A DNA stretch of 64,000 nucleotides, from NCBI GenBank assembly GCA_014084085.1, contig NPFB01000149.1, positions 8,255 through 72,254 on the forward strand, read 5' to 3'. The notes beneath the pieces are model-generated. The model did no database searches, was not told the DNA's origin, and saw nothing but the letters and a program-made list of their open reading frames with translations. Every line of letters begins with the position of its first letter. The first letter of the stretch is position 1. The position numbers were made by a program, and so were the translations under genes. Source of the DNA: Hondaea fermentalgiana. Taxonomy: Eukaryota > Sar > Bigyra > Thraustochytrida > Thraustochytriidae. This document shows positions 10,196-19,461 of the stretch, piece after piece.

Positions 10196-10997
10196 GCTTC
10201 TCAAATACAATCTGGTCTGCTCCCTGATCTGATCTGATCCAATCCGATTCAATCAGATCTGATTCGATGTGGTCTGATCTGACCTGATCCAATCTACCCC
10301 GATGTGATCTGACTGTCGCCTTCGCCTTCGCTTCCGGTGCCGCTGTCGCTGCTGTCGCAGGTGTCGAGGTCCAGAACGACGTCGAAGGAGCCAGTTGACC
10401 TGCTCGTCGTCGCCTCGCCGCGTGCGGGCGAGCGCGCGCGCAGGCGAGAAAGAGCGACGCAGCGCCCGCTCTCCCGCGGCAGCGCGCCCCCGTGTCCGCC
10501 CGGCGCCGCGCCGGTCCCGCCCGGGATGCCCGCGCACGAGCCGCGCGCTCGCGTTCTGCCGCCGCCGCGTCCTGCTTTCTGTTCTTCGTCTCTCTCTCTC
10601 GCTCGCGAGGCAAGGCCGCCGCCGCGGCACCGCTGCGGAACGCCCGCGGAACCAGGCCCGGTTTCGAAACGGCGCGCGGCGGCGGTTGCGGCGGCGGTTT
10701 CGCCAGGATACGGACGACTGATCGACTACTTGGCGGCCGCAGACGACGGCAAAGCGTGTTCGAGCTGGGGCTTCGAGCGCGCGGGCGGCTCGGTGCGCGC
10801 GGCGGAGTCGGCGGAGGGCGCGCGCGGAGGCAGGCAGGAAGGCGCGACGCCGCGCCGAGCGCCTGGAAGAGCGCGCGCGGGAGCGCGTCGAGCTGGCGGA
10901 GATTGGATTTGAAAGGGAAAAAGAAGGAAGGCCAGCAGGCCGAGGACGAGCGTGCCGCGCGCCACGTTGAAAGAAGAGGACAAGGGCGGCGGGAAAG
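10196..10997. promoter_or_regulatory. Shared divergent promoter region of CASP and COPI-associated genes
   Basis: About 800 bp between two divergent starts. The CASP side has degenerate GATCTGATC-type repeats (10216-10312). The rest is very GC-rich (GCGC/CGCG runs), with overlapping open frames on both strands that look like chance. No TATA box was recognised. Confidence 0.5.
10216..10312. repeat. Degenerate GATCTGATCC tandem repeat
   Basis: Around ten imperfect units of GATCTGATC / GATCCAATC spread over nearly 100 bp directly upstream of the CASP start, in the likely 5' leader. Confidence 0.8.
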
Positions 10998-11867
10998 ATG
11001 GCGGACGTGGAGGCGCAGCAGCAGCAGCAGCAGAGCAGCGGCGGGATCTGCTCGTGGTAAGTTCTTTTCTTCTCTTGTGCGGGTCGAGGAGAGCCTGGTA
11101 AACCGTCGCTGGTGTCGTGGAGGAGAAGGAGAAGGAATGAGAAGAACTGACAACTAAGGGTAACGACGCCATCGCGCGGAACCCGAACCATCTCTCTCTT
11201 TCGTGTTGCCCTCTTTGACGAGCACAGCATCACAAACACGAACTTCAAGGAGGCTTCAACGGTGTTGCGTTTGCTAAACTTGATCAATGCGGCGCTCATT
11301 ATCTTTGCGGGCGTGTGGACCATGGTGGATCTTGGCAAGCTCGTGACTCTCAAGGTTGCGACCGTGGCCATCTCCATCTACCTTGCGTGCTTTGGCTGCG
11401 TGCTGTGCTGCTTTGAAATGCGCATCAGCATGTTGGAGAAACCGGTCCGTAAGCGCTTTGGCTTCATGTACACGTACCTCGGCAGGACGCTCTTTCTCTT
11501 TTTCGTGGCAACGTTTTTGATCGCGCGCCAGACCACGACAACCTATGTCATTGCTGCGCTCACGTTGGCCAACACGCTGATCAACTGCTACGTGACGGTT
11601 AAGCACGGCGAGTACTACGCAGACCCAACAGGCAAGTACACGACCGCAGAGGCGGCGACGGCCTCATATGTGGAGCAGAACCCGCAGCTCGCTCAGGCCG
11701 CCATTGGCCACACTGTGAACTACGCGCGGGAGAACCCTCAACTTGCGCAGGCGGGTCTCAATGCAAGCGCCCAATATGCGCAGAGCCACCCGGACCAGGC
11801 CCAGCGACTTGCTTCTACAGCCATGCACCAGTCGGGGTCCAACCCGTTCCAGGTGACCAACCAGTGA
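10998..11867 (+). CDS. COPI-associated membrane protein, two exons
   Basis: Exon 1 10998-11056 (MADVEAQQQQQQSSGGICS), intron 11057-11227 (donor GTAAGT, acceptor CACAG), exon 2 11228-11867, joined in frame to 232 residues. Exon 2 alone has only a GTG at its start, so exon 1 supplies the initiator ATG. Residues about 30-150 hold four hydrophobic helices beginning RLLNLINAALIIFAGVW, characteristic of the COPI-associated family of small Golgi/ER membrane proteins. The C-terminal third is hydrophilic with two related Asn-Pro-Gln-Leu-Ala-Gln repeats (EQNPQLAQ, ENPQLAQ), likely cytosolic. Members associate with COPI coat or Golgi transport; the precise role here is not shown by the sequence. Confidence 0.85.
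11057..11227 (+). other. Intron of the COPI-associated gene
   Basis: GTAAGT donor after TCGTG, acceptor CACAG ending 11227, 171 bp, phase 2; joining gives a TGC codon across the splice. It begins with a TTCTTTTCTTCTCTT pyrimidine stretch. Confidence 0.75.
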
Positions 11868-13870
11868 GGCAAGTCTATGCCTGCCTTATTGGGGAAATCG
11901 CGCACGATCGATGAAAGCCAGTCAGCCAACCAGTTCGCCTACTAGCCTGCTAGCAAGGTGTACCGGGATGCTTCGTTTGGTGTGTGCGATCTTGGTGTGT
12001 AAGCTAAAGTCATTTGTTAGCGTATACCTTGATTGGTATAAAGCAAAGTCATTTGTTGGCGTGCAGACTGTTTTGTTGTGACTCGCGCACAGCTCGTCTG
12101 TCCTGTGACCGTCGTGCGAGGCGACGCTTCTCTCCACCTCCCGCCCTCCTTCTTGCTCTCTCTGTCTGTCTTTCCCTCTCCCTCTCTTGGTCATTTTTTT
12201 GCGGAGTCGACCGACCTACCGACCTTTCAGCGCACTAGACCTAGTAACGCAAAAGATCTCAAAGATGTTTACCCGCTCACCGTTTGCATCGAATCATAAT
12301 GTCCCTGGACGCCTGTAGTGCTAGCCTGTGTCAGCCCGTGCTACCAGCAGCTGCAGCTGCCAGCCAGTTCAAGTTGGTTAATGCGAGGACATTCGGCGCC
12401 GGAACGGCTTGACTGTGACTGTGCTCCGACCACACCCGTTATCCTTCTCCTGGCTACCCACGTCGCGGCGGTGTCACCTTGCATGTTGCTATACTTGCAA
12501 GGCGCAATTGGTCTCCCCACTCCAGCACTCGCTTGCACGTCGGAGTGATGAATCCGACTGGGACCGACGTTGTACTACATCGGCGTTGCCTTGCGTTACG
12601 TTGCGTTGCATGCTTCGCGAAGCCAGGAATCTGGCAGCAAGATGGCTGACCGGCCACCCACCTGGCCCAGGGCCTTTTTGCGTGCGGGCAGTGGCGGGCC
12701 AAAAGGTTCCTGGCGCGAGCGGAGCTGAGACAGCAGCGCAGCGCAGAGCAGAGCAGAGTAGAGCAAGCGAAACGACACCTCCCGATGGTTCCAACGGGGC
12801 TGGAAATGCGTACAAAAGGTTCGCAGCTAGCCGCCTCGGGCGTCTTCCCGGGCCAGGGCAGTGCACCGTCTCCCGTCCACCTCTCCTCACCTCGCGCCGT
12901 CGCCGATCGCCATCGTGTGTCGGCGTTCAACTCGAAGACGGGTCGGCATCCCGGCTGCACGGCATCTTGTGCAAGCTAAGCTCGGCCCGGCCCGGCCTGT
13001 CTCAATCTTCGCTCGTTCGCTCGTCCGTTTGCTCGTTCGTCTGTCTCTTCGCGGGTCTTTCATCCGATCATCGTCGCAGCCCCTGCCGAGCGCACCAGCC
13101 AGCTCCAGCTCGCGCGGCCCGAGGCCGGGCGCGGCGCCGCAGCAGCGAACCGGCGCTGGGCCATCCGCCCGCTCGCGGCGGAGCGGCTGCGGCCTGCGCG
13201 GTGACGATTCTCGCCCACGCTCTCGGGGTTGGTTGATTCTCCCTCCAAGCAAGCGGCGGAGAAGGAGCCGCCGAGGAGAGAGCGAGATGGGACGAGAACG
13301 CAGCGGGGGACACGCGCTGGGTGTCTTTGGCCGCCCTGCGTCCCAGTGGCGTCCAGAAATCGTCCCAGCGGTCTTGGCGCCAAGGCGCTGGTCCCGCAGA
13401 TCTCCAGCCTCGCACAGAGGTGCGATTGGCCGAGGCGGGATCCGCGCGTTGGCCGTCGCCGCGCGAGAGGGAGAGAACCCCCACCTCCCCGGTTCGGGGG
13501 CGGGTGCCTTGCCTCCCCGCGACTGCGACTTCGCCTCACAAGATAGTCGTTGTTGTCCTTTGGACGGTAGAGAGCAAGTGAGCCGCCCGGCGAGGTCGGG
13601 CCAAGGTGTGGTGGGCAGACGGACTCCTCGACGTGGCACGTTGAGACTCTGGCGGCGCCGCAACCGAAAGGGGAGAGAATACGCGGACCCTGCGGGCCTG
13701 CGCCTGGAGCAGATCTGCATCGACGTTTGGGCGCTGTTGCCTGCCTGGCGATCTGCGCTCCCGCTCGCCTGGCTGTCTGTAGTGAGTGCCTTTGCCAAGC
13801 CACCATTGCAGTAGCGTTTGCACGTCGGAGCCAACGCGCAAACCAAAGCAAAGCAGAGCAAACCAAAGCC
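11868..13870. other. Gene-poor 2 kb GC-rich intergenic stretch
   Basis: No gene is supported. Several long open frames occur on both strands but overlap each other, are Arg/Ser/Pro-rich and show no domain. Short repeats: pyrimidine-rich CTCTCTGTCTGTC (around 12155-12190), GCAGA/GCGCA repeats near 12731-12770. The last part is probably promoter and 5' leader of the 13871 gene. Confidence 0.5.
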
Positions 13871-15190
13871 ATGAAGTCATGCGTGCCCAGTGCGGAGGAA
13901 TCTGCCCGAACGCTCGAGACCAAGCACGAGGAGCAGCGCATCAAGAGCGAAATGGACGACGCAAGTAGCAGTGAAGGCGGGAGTGACAGCGGGAGCGACA
14001 CTAGCAACGAAGGCGGGAGCGACAGCAGCAAAGGGCGCTTCTCCGATGTTGAAAAGGCGATTCTTTTTGACATTATTCGCCAGGACGGACGCATCTTGCA
14101 CGAATTTTTGCACCAGACCAAGGCCCGGACGCACGGAGGCAAAGGCTGGATGCACGAGATCGGTGACCGCTTCAATCAGCGGGCGCCCAACAAGCGACGT
14201 CTCGATGCCGTGCGCCACCATTTGCTTCTTCGCAAGTCGTCCAGCGGGCTTCAGGACGAATTTTCGCAAGTGCATCACCTTTTGAATCATGCCGTGTACT
14301 GCGGCAGACGCGACACTTGCACTAAATGTCTTCTCTTGGATCGCTATCGCGTTCAGCAAGGCCTGGCGCGGTGCGGTCTACCCAAGTGCATTGCATGCGA
14401 TGAGTCGCTCCCGCACGTCAATGACGTGTACGATGCCGAGGCCCTGCGTCTTCAGATCTCGACGCGGCTCGCCGCCCGTCGCGACTCTCCGCGTGCATTG
14501 CATGAGCCAAAGCAGCAGTCTCAGCCACAGCAATACCCCCCGCAGCCTCACGTCTCGCCAACGCAATCGCCGAGGACGCGACATCTTTTTGGTTTCCCTT
14601 CGACCTCGTTGCCAATTTCGCAGACTGGCCCATCTTTTGCAATGCCCGGCATGTCTGTCGAAAGCGAGAAGCAGTATCAACACCAGCAGCCGTCTCATTT
14701 CTCAGGGATTCCGCGCCCCCTTTTTGCCGCCACGCCAGGCGTGTCAGCGCAATACCCTGAGAATAACATGGGTTTCGCCTTGGGTCTCCATCCAACACAC
14801 TCGCTTCGCTTGTTGCAGCAAATGAGTCTTGCAAAGCAAGGTCCGCCGCCCATGCTCGCAACACCAGCTTCCGTGCCCAGCATCCCGAAGCGCCCTGCCA
14901 AGCGATCCGCGGACTTCATCTCGGCCTCGCCAGGCCCAACAACTTTTAGCAAGTCCGCCGAATTGCCTCTGTCCCTGCGTCTTGCGCTTCTCCAGCAATT
15001 AAATTCTTCCATCGAAGGGTCTTTCCCGACTTCGAAGTGGACGCCGACCTCCACTTTCGAGGACCATTGTTCTCAGGCTGCACCGCTGCGCAAGCGCGCT
15101 TGTCTTGAGAAATTCTGCGTCCCTGGACCTGCCACATCGCTTGAGGCCCTCGCCCGCCAGCTCAGCCGGCCTCTTACCACGACGTTGTAA
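13871..15190 (+). CDS. Possible DNA-binding protein with Cys cluster, function unknown
   Basis: A 439-residue protein from the ATG at 13871; the frame is open further upstream to 13727 but the added residues look like untranslated sequence. Residues 1-60 are acidic and Ser/Gly-rich with a repeated GGSDSGSD/GGSDSSK. Residues about 60-115 form a helical segment (RFSDVEKAILFDIIRQDGRI...GWMHEIGDRFNQRAPNKRR) that looks like a Myb/SANT-like or MADF-type three-helix DNA-binding unit. A Cys cluster follows (C..DTCTKC, then CGLPKCIAC) that could bind zinc. The rest is Gln/Pro/Ser-rich, as in transcription regulators. The DNA-binding reading is an inference from pattern; I do not recognise a named family. 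Confidence 0.6.
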   Translation: MKSCVPSAEESARTLETKHEEQRIKSEMDDASSSEGGSDSGSDTSNEGGSDSSKGRFSDVEKAILFDIIRQDGRILHEFLHQTKARTHGGKGWMHEIGDRFNQRAPNKRRLDAVRHHLLLRKSSSGLQDEFSQVHHLLNHAVYCGRRDTCTKCLLLDRYRVQQGLARCGLPKCIACDESLPHVNDVYDAEALRLQISTRLAARRDSPRALHEPKQQSQPQQYPPQPHVSPTQSPRTRHLFGFPSTSLPISQTGPSFAMPGMSVESEKQYQHQQPSHFSGIPRPLFAATPGVSAQYPENNMGFALGLHPTHSLRLLQQMSLAKQGPPPMLATPASVPSIPKRPAKRSADFISASPGPTTFSKSAELPLSLRLALLQQLNSSIEGSFPTSKWTPTSTFEDHCSQAAPLRKRACLEKFCVPGPATSLEALARQLSRPLTTTL

Positions 15191-16073
15191 AGCAGACCAA
15201 AGTAAAGATACCAGCAACATCGGCATCAGCACCAGCAGCGCTCTTCCTTTCGTCTGTCGCTTCCCTCGGCCCCAACATTTCTTCATTTCTCTTGATTTCT
15301 CGTACTCTGCACCGCCGTCCGCAGAGCTATTCTTAAAAGTATACATACACAAGTAAAAGAATGTACAAGTTTGCCCATGAGCCTCCGCCTTTCCCCCCGC
15401 GCGCAATGCAAATCACTCTCGTCTCAAGCGCAGTCAAGAGTCGTCGATCTTCCTGCAGCCCAAGAGTCCCGTGCCTCGCGCGTCGCGCCGCGACCCGAGT
15501 CGCCTCTCGACCCGGTGCACACCGGGGTCCCCGGGGACCCGCGGTTTCATCGTTTCGGCCTCGAGCGAGCGCCGCTTCGGGCCCAAGATGAGGCGCCGTC
15601 GAGTCTCGCGCCGCGTCTGGAGAGGCAGGCAGCCCGCCCTTGCCAGACAGAACTTCGCCGGAGAGGAGACCGGCGGCCCCGGCGTCGCGGACGCGGACGC
15701 CCTGGCGCTCCGAGGCGACGCGACGCGGCCTGGCTGTCCGGTGAAAAGTGAGCGGGCGTCTGCGAGCTGGTCCCTGCTCAACGGGAGGGAGTCGAGCAGC
15801 TGCGAGACCAAAGCAAACAGTGCAGAGCGAAACCAAAGCAAGGCTAAGCTAGAAAGGCCTGGGCCATTCAGGCCGGAAGAGCGCACGCGACCCCGCGCAC
15901 GAGCCCTCTTTCGCGCTGGAGAGACGTGCGCGAGAAGAGCTGGCGAAGCAGAGTCGGAACTCGGGGCCTCGACAGCAAAGACTGACGAGGGCACCGAGAA
16001 GGAAGCGCAGGCACGCAGGCACGCAGGCACGCGCGCAAAGCAAGCGAGCGAGCAAGCAAGCAAGCAAGCAAGC
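15191..16073. other. Intergenic and NEK 5' leader
   Basis: No gene of its own. The NEK frame is open from 15471 but the extension is Arg/Ala/Ser-rich and lacks domain features, so it is treated as leader. It ends in a CAAG microsatellite at 16036-16074. Confidence 0.5.
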
Positions 16074-16074
16074 A
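16036..16074. repeat. CAAG/CGAG microsatellite touching the NEK start codon
   Basis: CAAGCGAGCGAG passes into five or six CAAG units that run directly into the ATG at 16074. Confidence 0.9.
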
Positions 16075-18248
16075 TGGACAAGTATGAGATCGTACGGCCA
16101 ATTGGCAAGGGCTCGTTCGGCAAGGTTTATCTTGTGAAACACAAGATGGAACGCAAGCAATATTGCATGAAGACAATCCGGCTCGACGGCGTGGCACAGA
16201 ACGAACGACAAGCTTGTGAAATGGAAGTCAAGCTGCTCGAAAGCATGCAGCATCCCAATATTGTTGGCTTCAAAGAGTCTTTCAAAGGCCGTTCGGGTCG
16301 CATGCTCTGCATTGTCATGACGTATTGCGACGGCGGTGACCTGGCCGGACGGCTGCAGCAGGCCGCAGGCAAACGGCGCTTCAAGGAGTCGCAGATTCTC
16401 CACTGGTTTGTCCAACTCGCTCTAGGACTTCACTTTATGCACGAAATGAATGATAAGTGCGTGCTGCATCGTGATCTCAAGACCCAAAACATCTTTCTGC
16501 TGGGCAACGGCAGACTTGTGATTGGCGATTTAGGTATCTCAAAGGTGCTCGACGGTACTACAGACTTTACCAAGACGACAATTGGAACGCCGTACTACAT
16601 GTCGCCCGAGGTGTTCAAGTCTCGTCCGTACAATCACAAATCGGACGTGTGGGCGCTCGGCTGCGTTCTGTACGAGATGGCGACCTTGCGCCATGCGTTC
16701 AACGCCAAGTCGCTCAATGGCCTCATGGGCAAGGTGGTCAAGGGTCGCTACGAGCCACTTCCAAGCGTCTTTTCGCGCAATCTTCGCGGCCTCGTCGATC
16801 GTATGTTGGCACTGGACCCCGCAGCACGCCCTTCGCTTCCTGAGGTGCTCTCCCTACCCTTTGTGAAGCGTCACGTCTATCTTTTCTTGCACGAGATTGC
16901 CGAGCGACCTGCGGCCCAAATTGGAGATGGGACCATGGTGCTGCGCAAGGCTGCCATGGGCGTTGGATGTGCATTTCCTGCCCTTGGGTCGGCTGTGGAG
17001 GGTATGGCCGTTTTGCAGACCCAGAACCTTAAGCGTCAGCTCGAACGACTCGGCATGGAGGATCTCGTCCAGCAAGCTTTTGCTGGTGTCAGATCACCAA
17101 TAAGTCCGCAACAACCGGTACAGCGCGGAGGAGGAGGAGGAGGAGGCGCAAGAAGTGAAGCATTGTCCGATCGGAAGAGTATCCGTACGCCAGACGAGAA
17201 CAACACCCGTCGGAGCAACCGTGGTCATGGGTCTGCGGACCCACAGCGAGCCGAAATACGACGCGCGACGCGCGATCAGCGAAGTGCTCTGATCTTTGAG
17301 CGAGAGCGGAAGCGAGCCGTCGAGGTTGCGCTCGATAAGCTTCGCAAAGAGCGTCTCGCGCGTGTGGATGAACGTCGCCGACGATTGCAGCGTCAAAAGG
17401 ACCGTGAGGACCGTGTTCGCCGTCGTCAGGAGGAGCTTCGTCTCAAGGAGGAAGCACGCCGGCAAGATCTTATTCGCAAGCAGCGTCGAGCCGATGAACG
17501 TGTACGAGCCCAGGCTTCGGAACGACACAAGGAGGCTGCATTGCATCGTCTGCGCCAGCAGAACCCACGACTTGTGGCGCAGCGCAAGGCACGGCAATTT
17601 GAGCGCCACTTTCACGAACATCAGACCCCGAGCAAGCGAGCTGTCTCGCCGCCTCCGCCGCCACCGCCACCGGTACCTCCACCCTCATCTGGACAGGCAA
17701 TGCATATTATCGGTCGGGGCGGGGATGTCGAGAGAGCGTCTCGCAAAGGCGGTGCAGATGGCTCGCAGGCTTTCGAAAACCCGCGTGAAGCTGCAATGGC
17801 ACGGCGCCGTGAGCGACGTCTTTCATCGGAGCGAGAGCAAAAAGAGGCTTTGCGATACGCCGCTATGGAACGCATGCGCGAGCTTCAGCGTGCAAGTGAG
17901 CAACACAAGCAGCAATTTCTCGCGTCGCCAGCACCGGGCACGAGAGATAATCAGGACACGTATGCGAGCGAGGACGAAAGCAATAGCAACGAGGGCGGCA
18001 AGTCGTACGAGTACATTGTGAGCGAGTCTGACTCTGAAGAGAGCGAAATCGAGCAGGAGATGGAGGCTGCAGACTCGGACGACGACGATCTCGACAACAA
18101 GGAAATCGAATTACGTCAAGAGCTCGAGGCAGCGACAATTCGCTGCTCGAGCATCAAGAAGACGCTCGACAATTTTCGTGCCAAGCTTGGAAAGGTTTCT
18201 GGGAAAGGGGTGCTTCACGAGAATGACGATGACGATGATGATGATGAC

Positions 18249-18304
<56 letters not shown>

Positions 18305-18866
18305 AGAGGACGAGGATGAGGACGTCTCAAGTGACGAGTTTGCTGGGGGTGTTGCAAAAAGCAAGCAACAAGCAAAGGGCCCGCTTGATGCTCAGGGGGT
18401 GGCACGCACACGAAAGTTGTCCGTACAACCTCTCTGGCAAAAAGAAGAGGAAGTTGAAGCTGCTAACGCTTTGCCGAAACAGCCCTCAAGTGTGACGTAC
18501 GGCGAATTTGAATTCTCCGATAGCGACTCGGATGACAGCAGCGATGATGGACTCTTTAGTCCTGTAGATGTGGACAAGAATGATGCAGGCGGCAGCAACA
18601 TTGCAGGCCGGGCTGCGGGCGGGCTCAAGCTTCGTGTACAGAACTTGCGCGAGGAGTGCATTCGCGCGCTAGGGCAGCGACGCTTCGACAAGGTTTACGC
18701 AATTCTCAAGGCTCATCTAGAGACGAAGCTGCATCACCCGGATCATAATCTGGTGCAGAGCGAACGCAATGTTCAAGAAAAGGTGAGCACTCTCCTTGCG
18801 GGCGATGGCAAGCTCGTCTACTGGAGCAAGATCGACAATCTCATTTTCATGCAAGAGGCCTTGTAA
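16074..18866 (+). CDS. NIMA-related (NEK) protein kinase
   Basis: A 930-residue protein beginning MDKYEIVRPIGKGSFGKVYL, the usual NEK start. Kinase domain 1-about 268: glycine loop GKGSFG (11-16), Lys33 in YCMKTI, HRDLKTQN (132-139), DLG rather than DFG (152-154), activation loop GTPYYMSPE (171-179), and the GxVLYEMATLRHAF block typical of NEKs. All catalytic residues are present. The tail holds a poly-Gly turn, a long basic Arg/Lys/Glu coiled-coil region (about 400-560), a poly-Pro stretch, a run of about 27 Asp (about 717-743), and a conserved-looking C-terminal helical piece ending in LVYWSKIDNLIFMQEAL. NEKs regulate cilia and the centrosome/cell cycle; this tail architecture resembles the NEK1/NEK5-like group, a guess. 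Upstream in-frame extension was rejected. Confidence 0.93.
18223..18300 (+). repeat. GAT/GAC trinucleotide repeat coding poly-Asp
   Basis: About 27 consecutive Asp codons, mostly GAT, inside the NEK coding region; in frame and uninterrupted. Confidence 0.95.
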
Positions 18867-18905
18867 ATAAGCAAATCCTGCTAGAATATCTTTCCAAGGA
18901 TTCCT

Positions 18906-19107
18906 GCAAGGAGGCGGTGCCAGCATCTCGTTTCTTTTTCGAATCTTGCAAATAATAGGCCCTTTCGTCCTTGCTCGTAGAAGTATGGAAGGGCACGATA
19001 TGTCTTAATCTCTGAGACTCCCCGCAAGGAGGCGGTGCTAATCTGTTCGTTTCTGCTTGGAAGACAAGGCCTTTGTCCTTGCTCGTAAAAACATGGGAGG
19101 GCACGAA
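18906..19107. repeat. Diverged direct duplication, two copies
   Basis: Both copies start GCAAGGAGGCGGTGC, contain a TCCTTGCTCGTA string and end near GGGCACGA. They lie 118 bp apart start to start, just downstream of the NEK stop. Confidence 0.8.
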
Positions 19108-19127
19108 AGTGTTCATCTGTTATCTCA

Positions 19128-19188
19128 TTTCATTCCATCCCATTCCAGTTCATCCCATTCCATCCCACTCCATTCCATTCCCATCTCA
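19128..19188. repeat. CATTCC/CATCC pentamer-like satellite
   Basis: Repeated CATTCCATCC units (about ten) upstream of the PH/ankyrin gene. Confidence 0.85.
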
Positions 19189-19461
19189 GCGATTCCTCCT
19201 CCGCCCCAGTGCCTGTCAGCTCGCGATAAAGCTCGATCGCGGCGGGCCGCCGATAACCCGCGCCCGGGGAACGACGCTGCGGTACGGAGTCCAGACGGTC
19301 GATGATTATGCCCCCCTTTACCCCCAAAAAGAGCGTCGCGAAAGAGAGTCAGAAACGATCGCGAGCCTCGGCGCAGCTGGTGCTGGCAGTGGCGGTGTGG
19401 TGCTTGCAGATCCCGAAAGCGCGGCGGCGGACCGTTATAGCGGCCGCGCGGGGCGGCGGCG

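Larger units (their letters stand above)
18867..19461. other. Intergenic with duplicated segment and CATTCC satellite
   Basis: Holds two diverged copies of a ~90 bp segment (18906-18998 and 19024-19107) and a CATTCCATCC-type satellite at 19128-19188. No gene recognised. Confidence 0.6.

Noticed and set aside
10253..11377. Long minus-strand frames over the CASP/COPI-associated promoter region
   Set aside because: They overlap the spliced COPI-associated gene and the GC-rich promoter; composition is Arg/Ala/Ser with no motif.
12409..13814. Overlapping open frames of 275 and 317 residues on the plus strand and others on the minus strand
   Set aside because: They overlap each other on both strands, are Arg/Ser/Pro-rich, show no domain and lie in very GC-rich DNA where stops are rare.
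15471..16073. N-terminal extension of the NEK frame
   Set aside because: Kinase homologues begin near MDKYEIV; the extension is low-complexity and encoded by leader-like DNA with a CAAG repeat.
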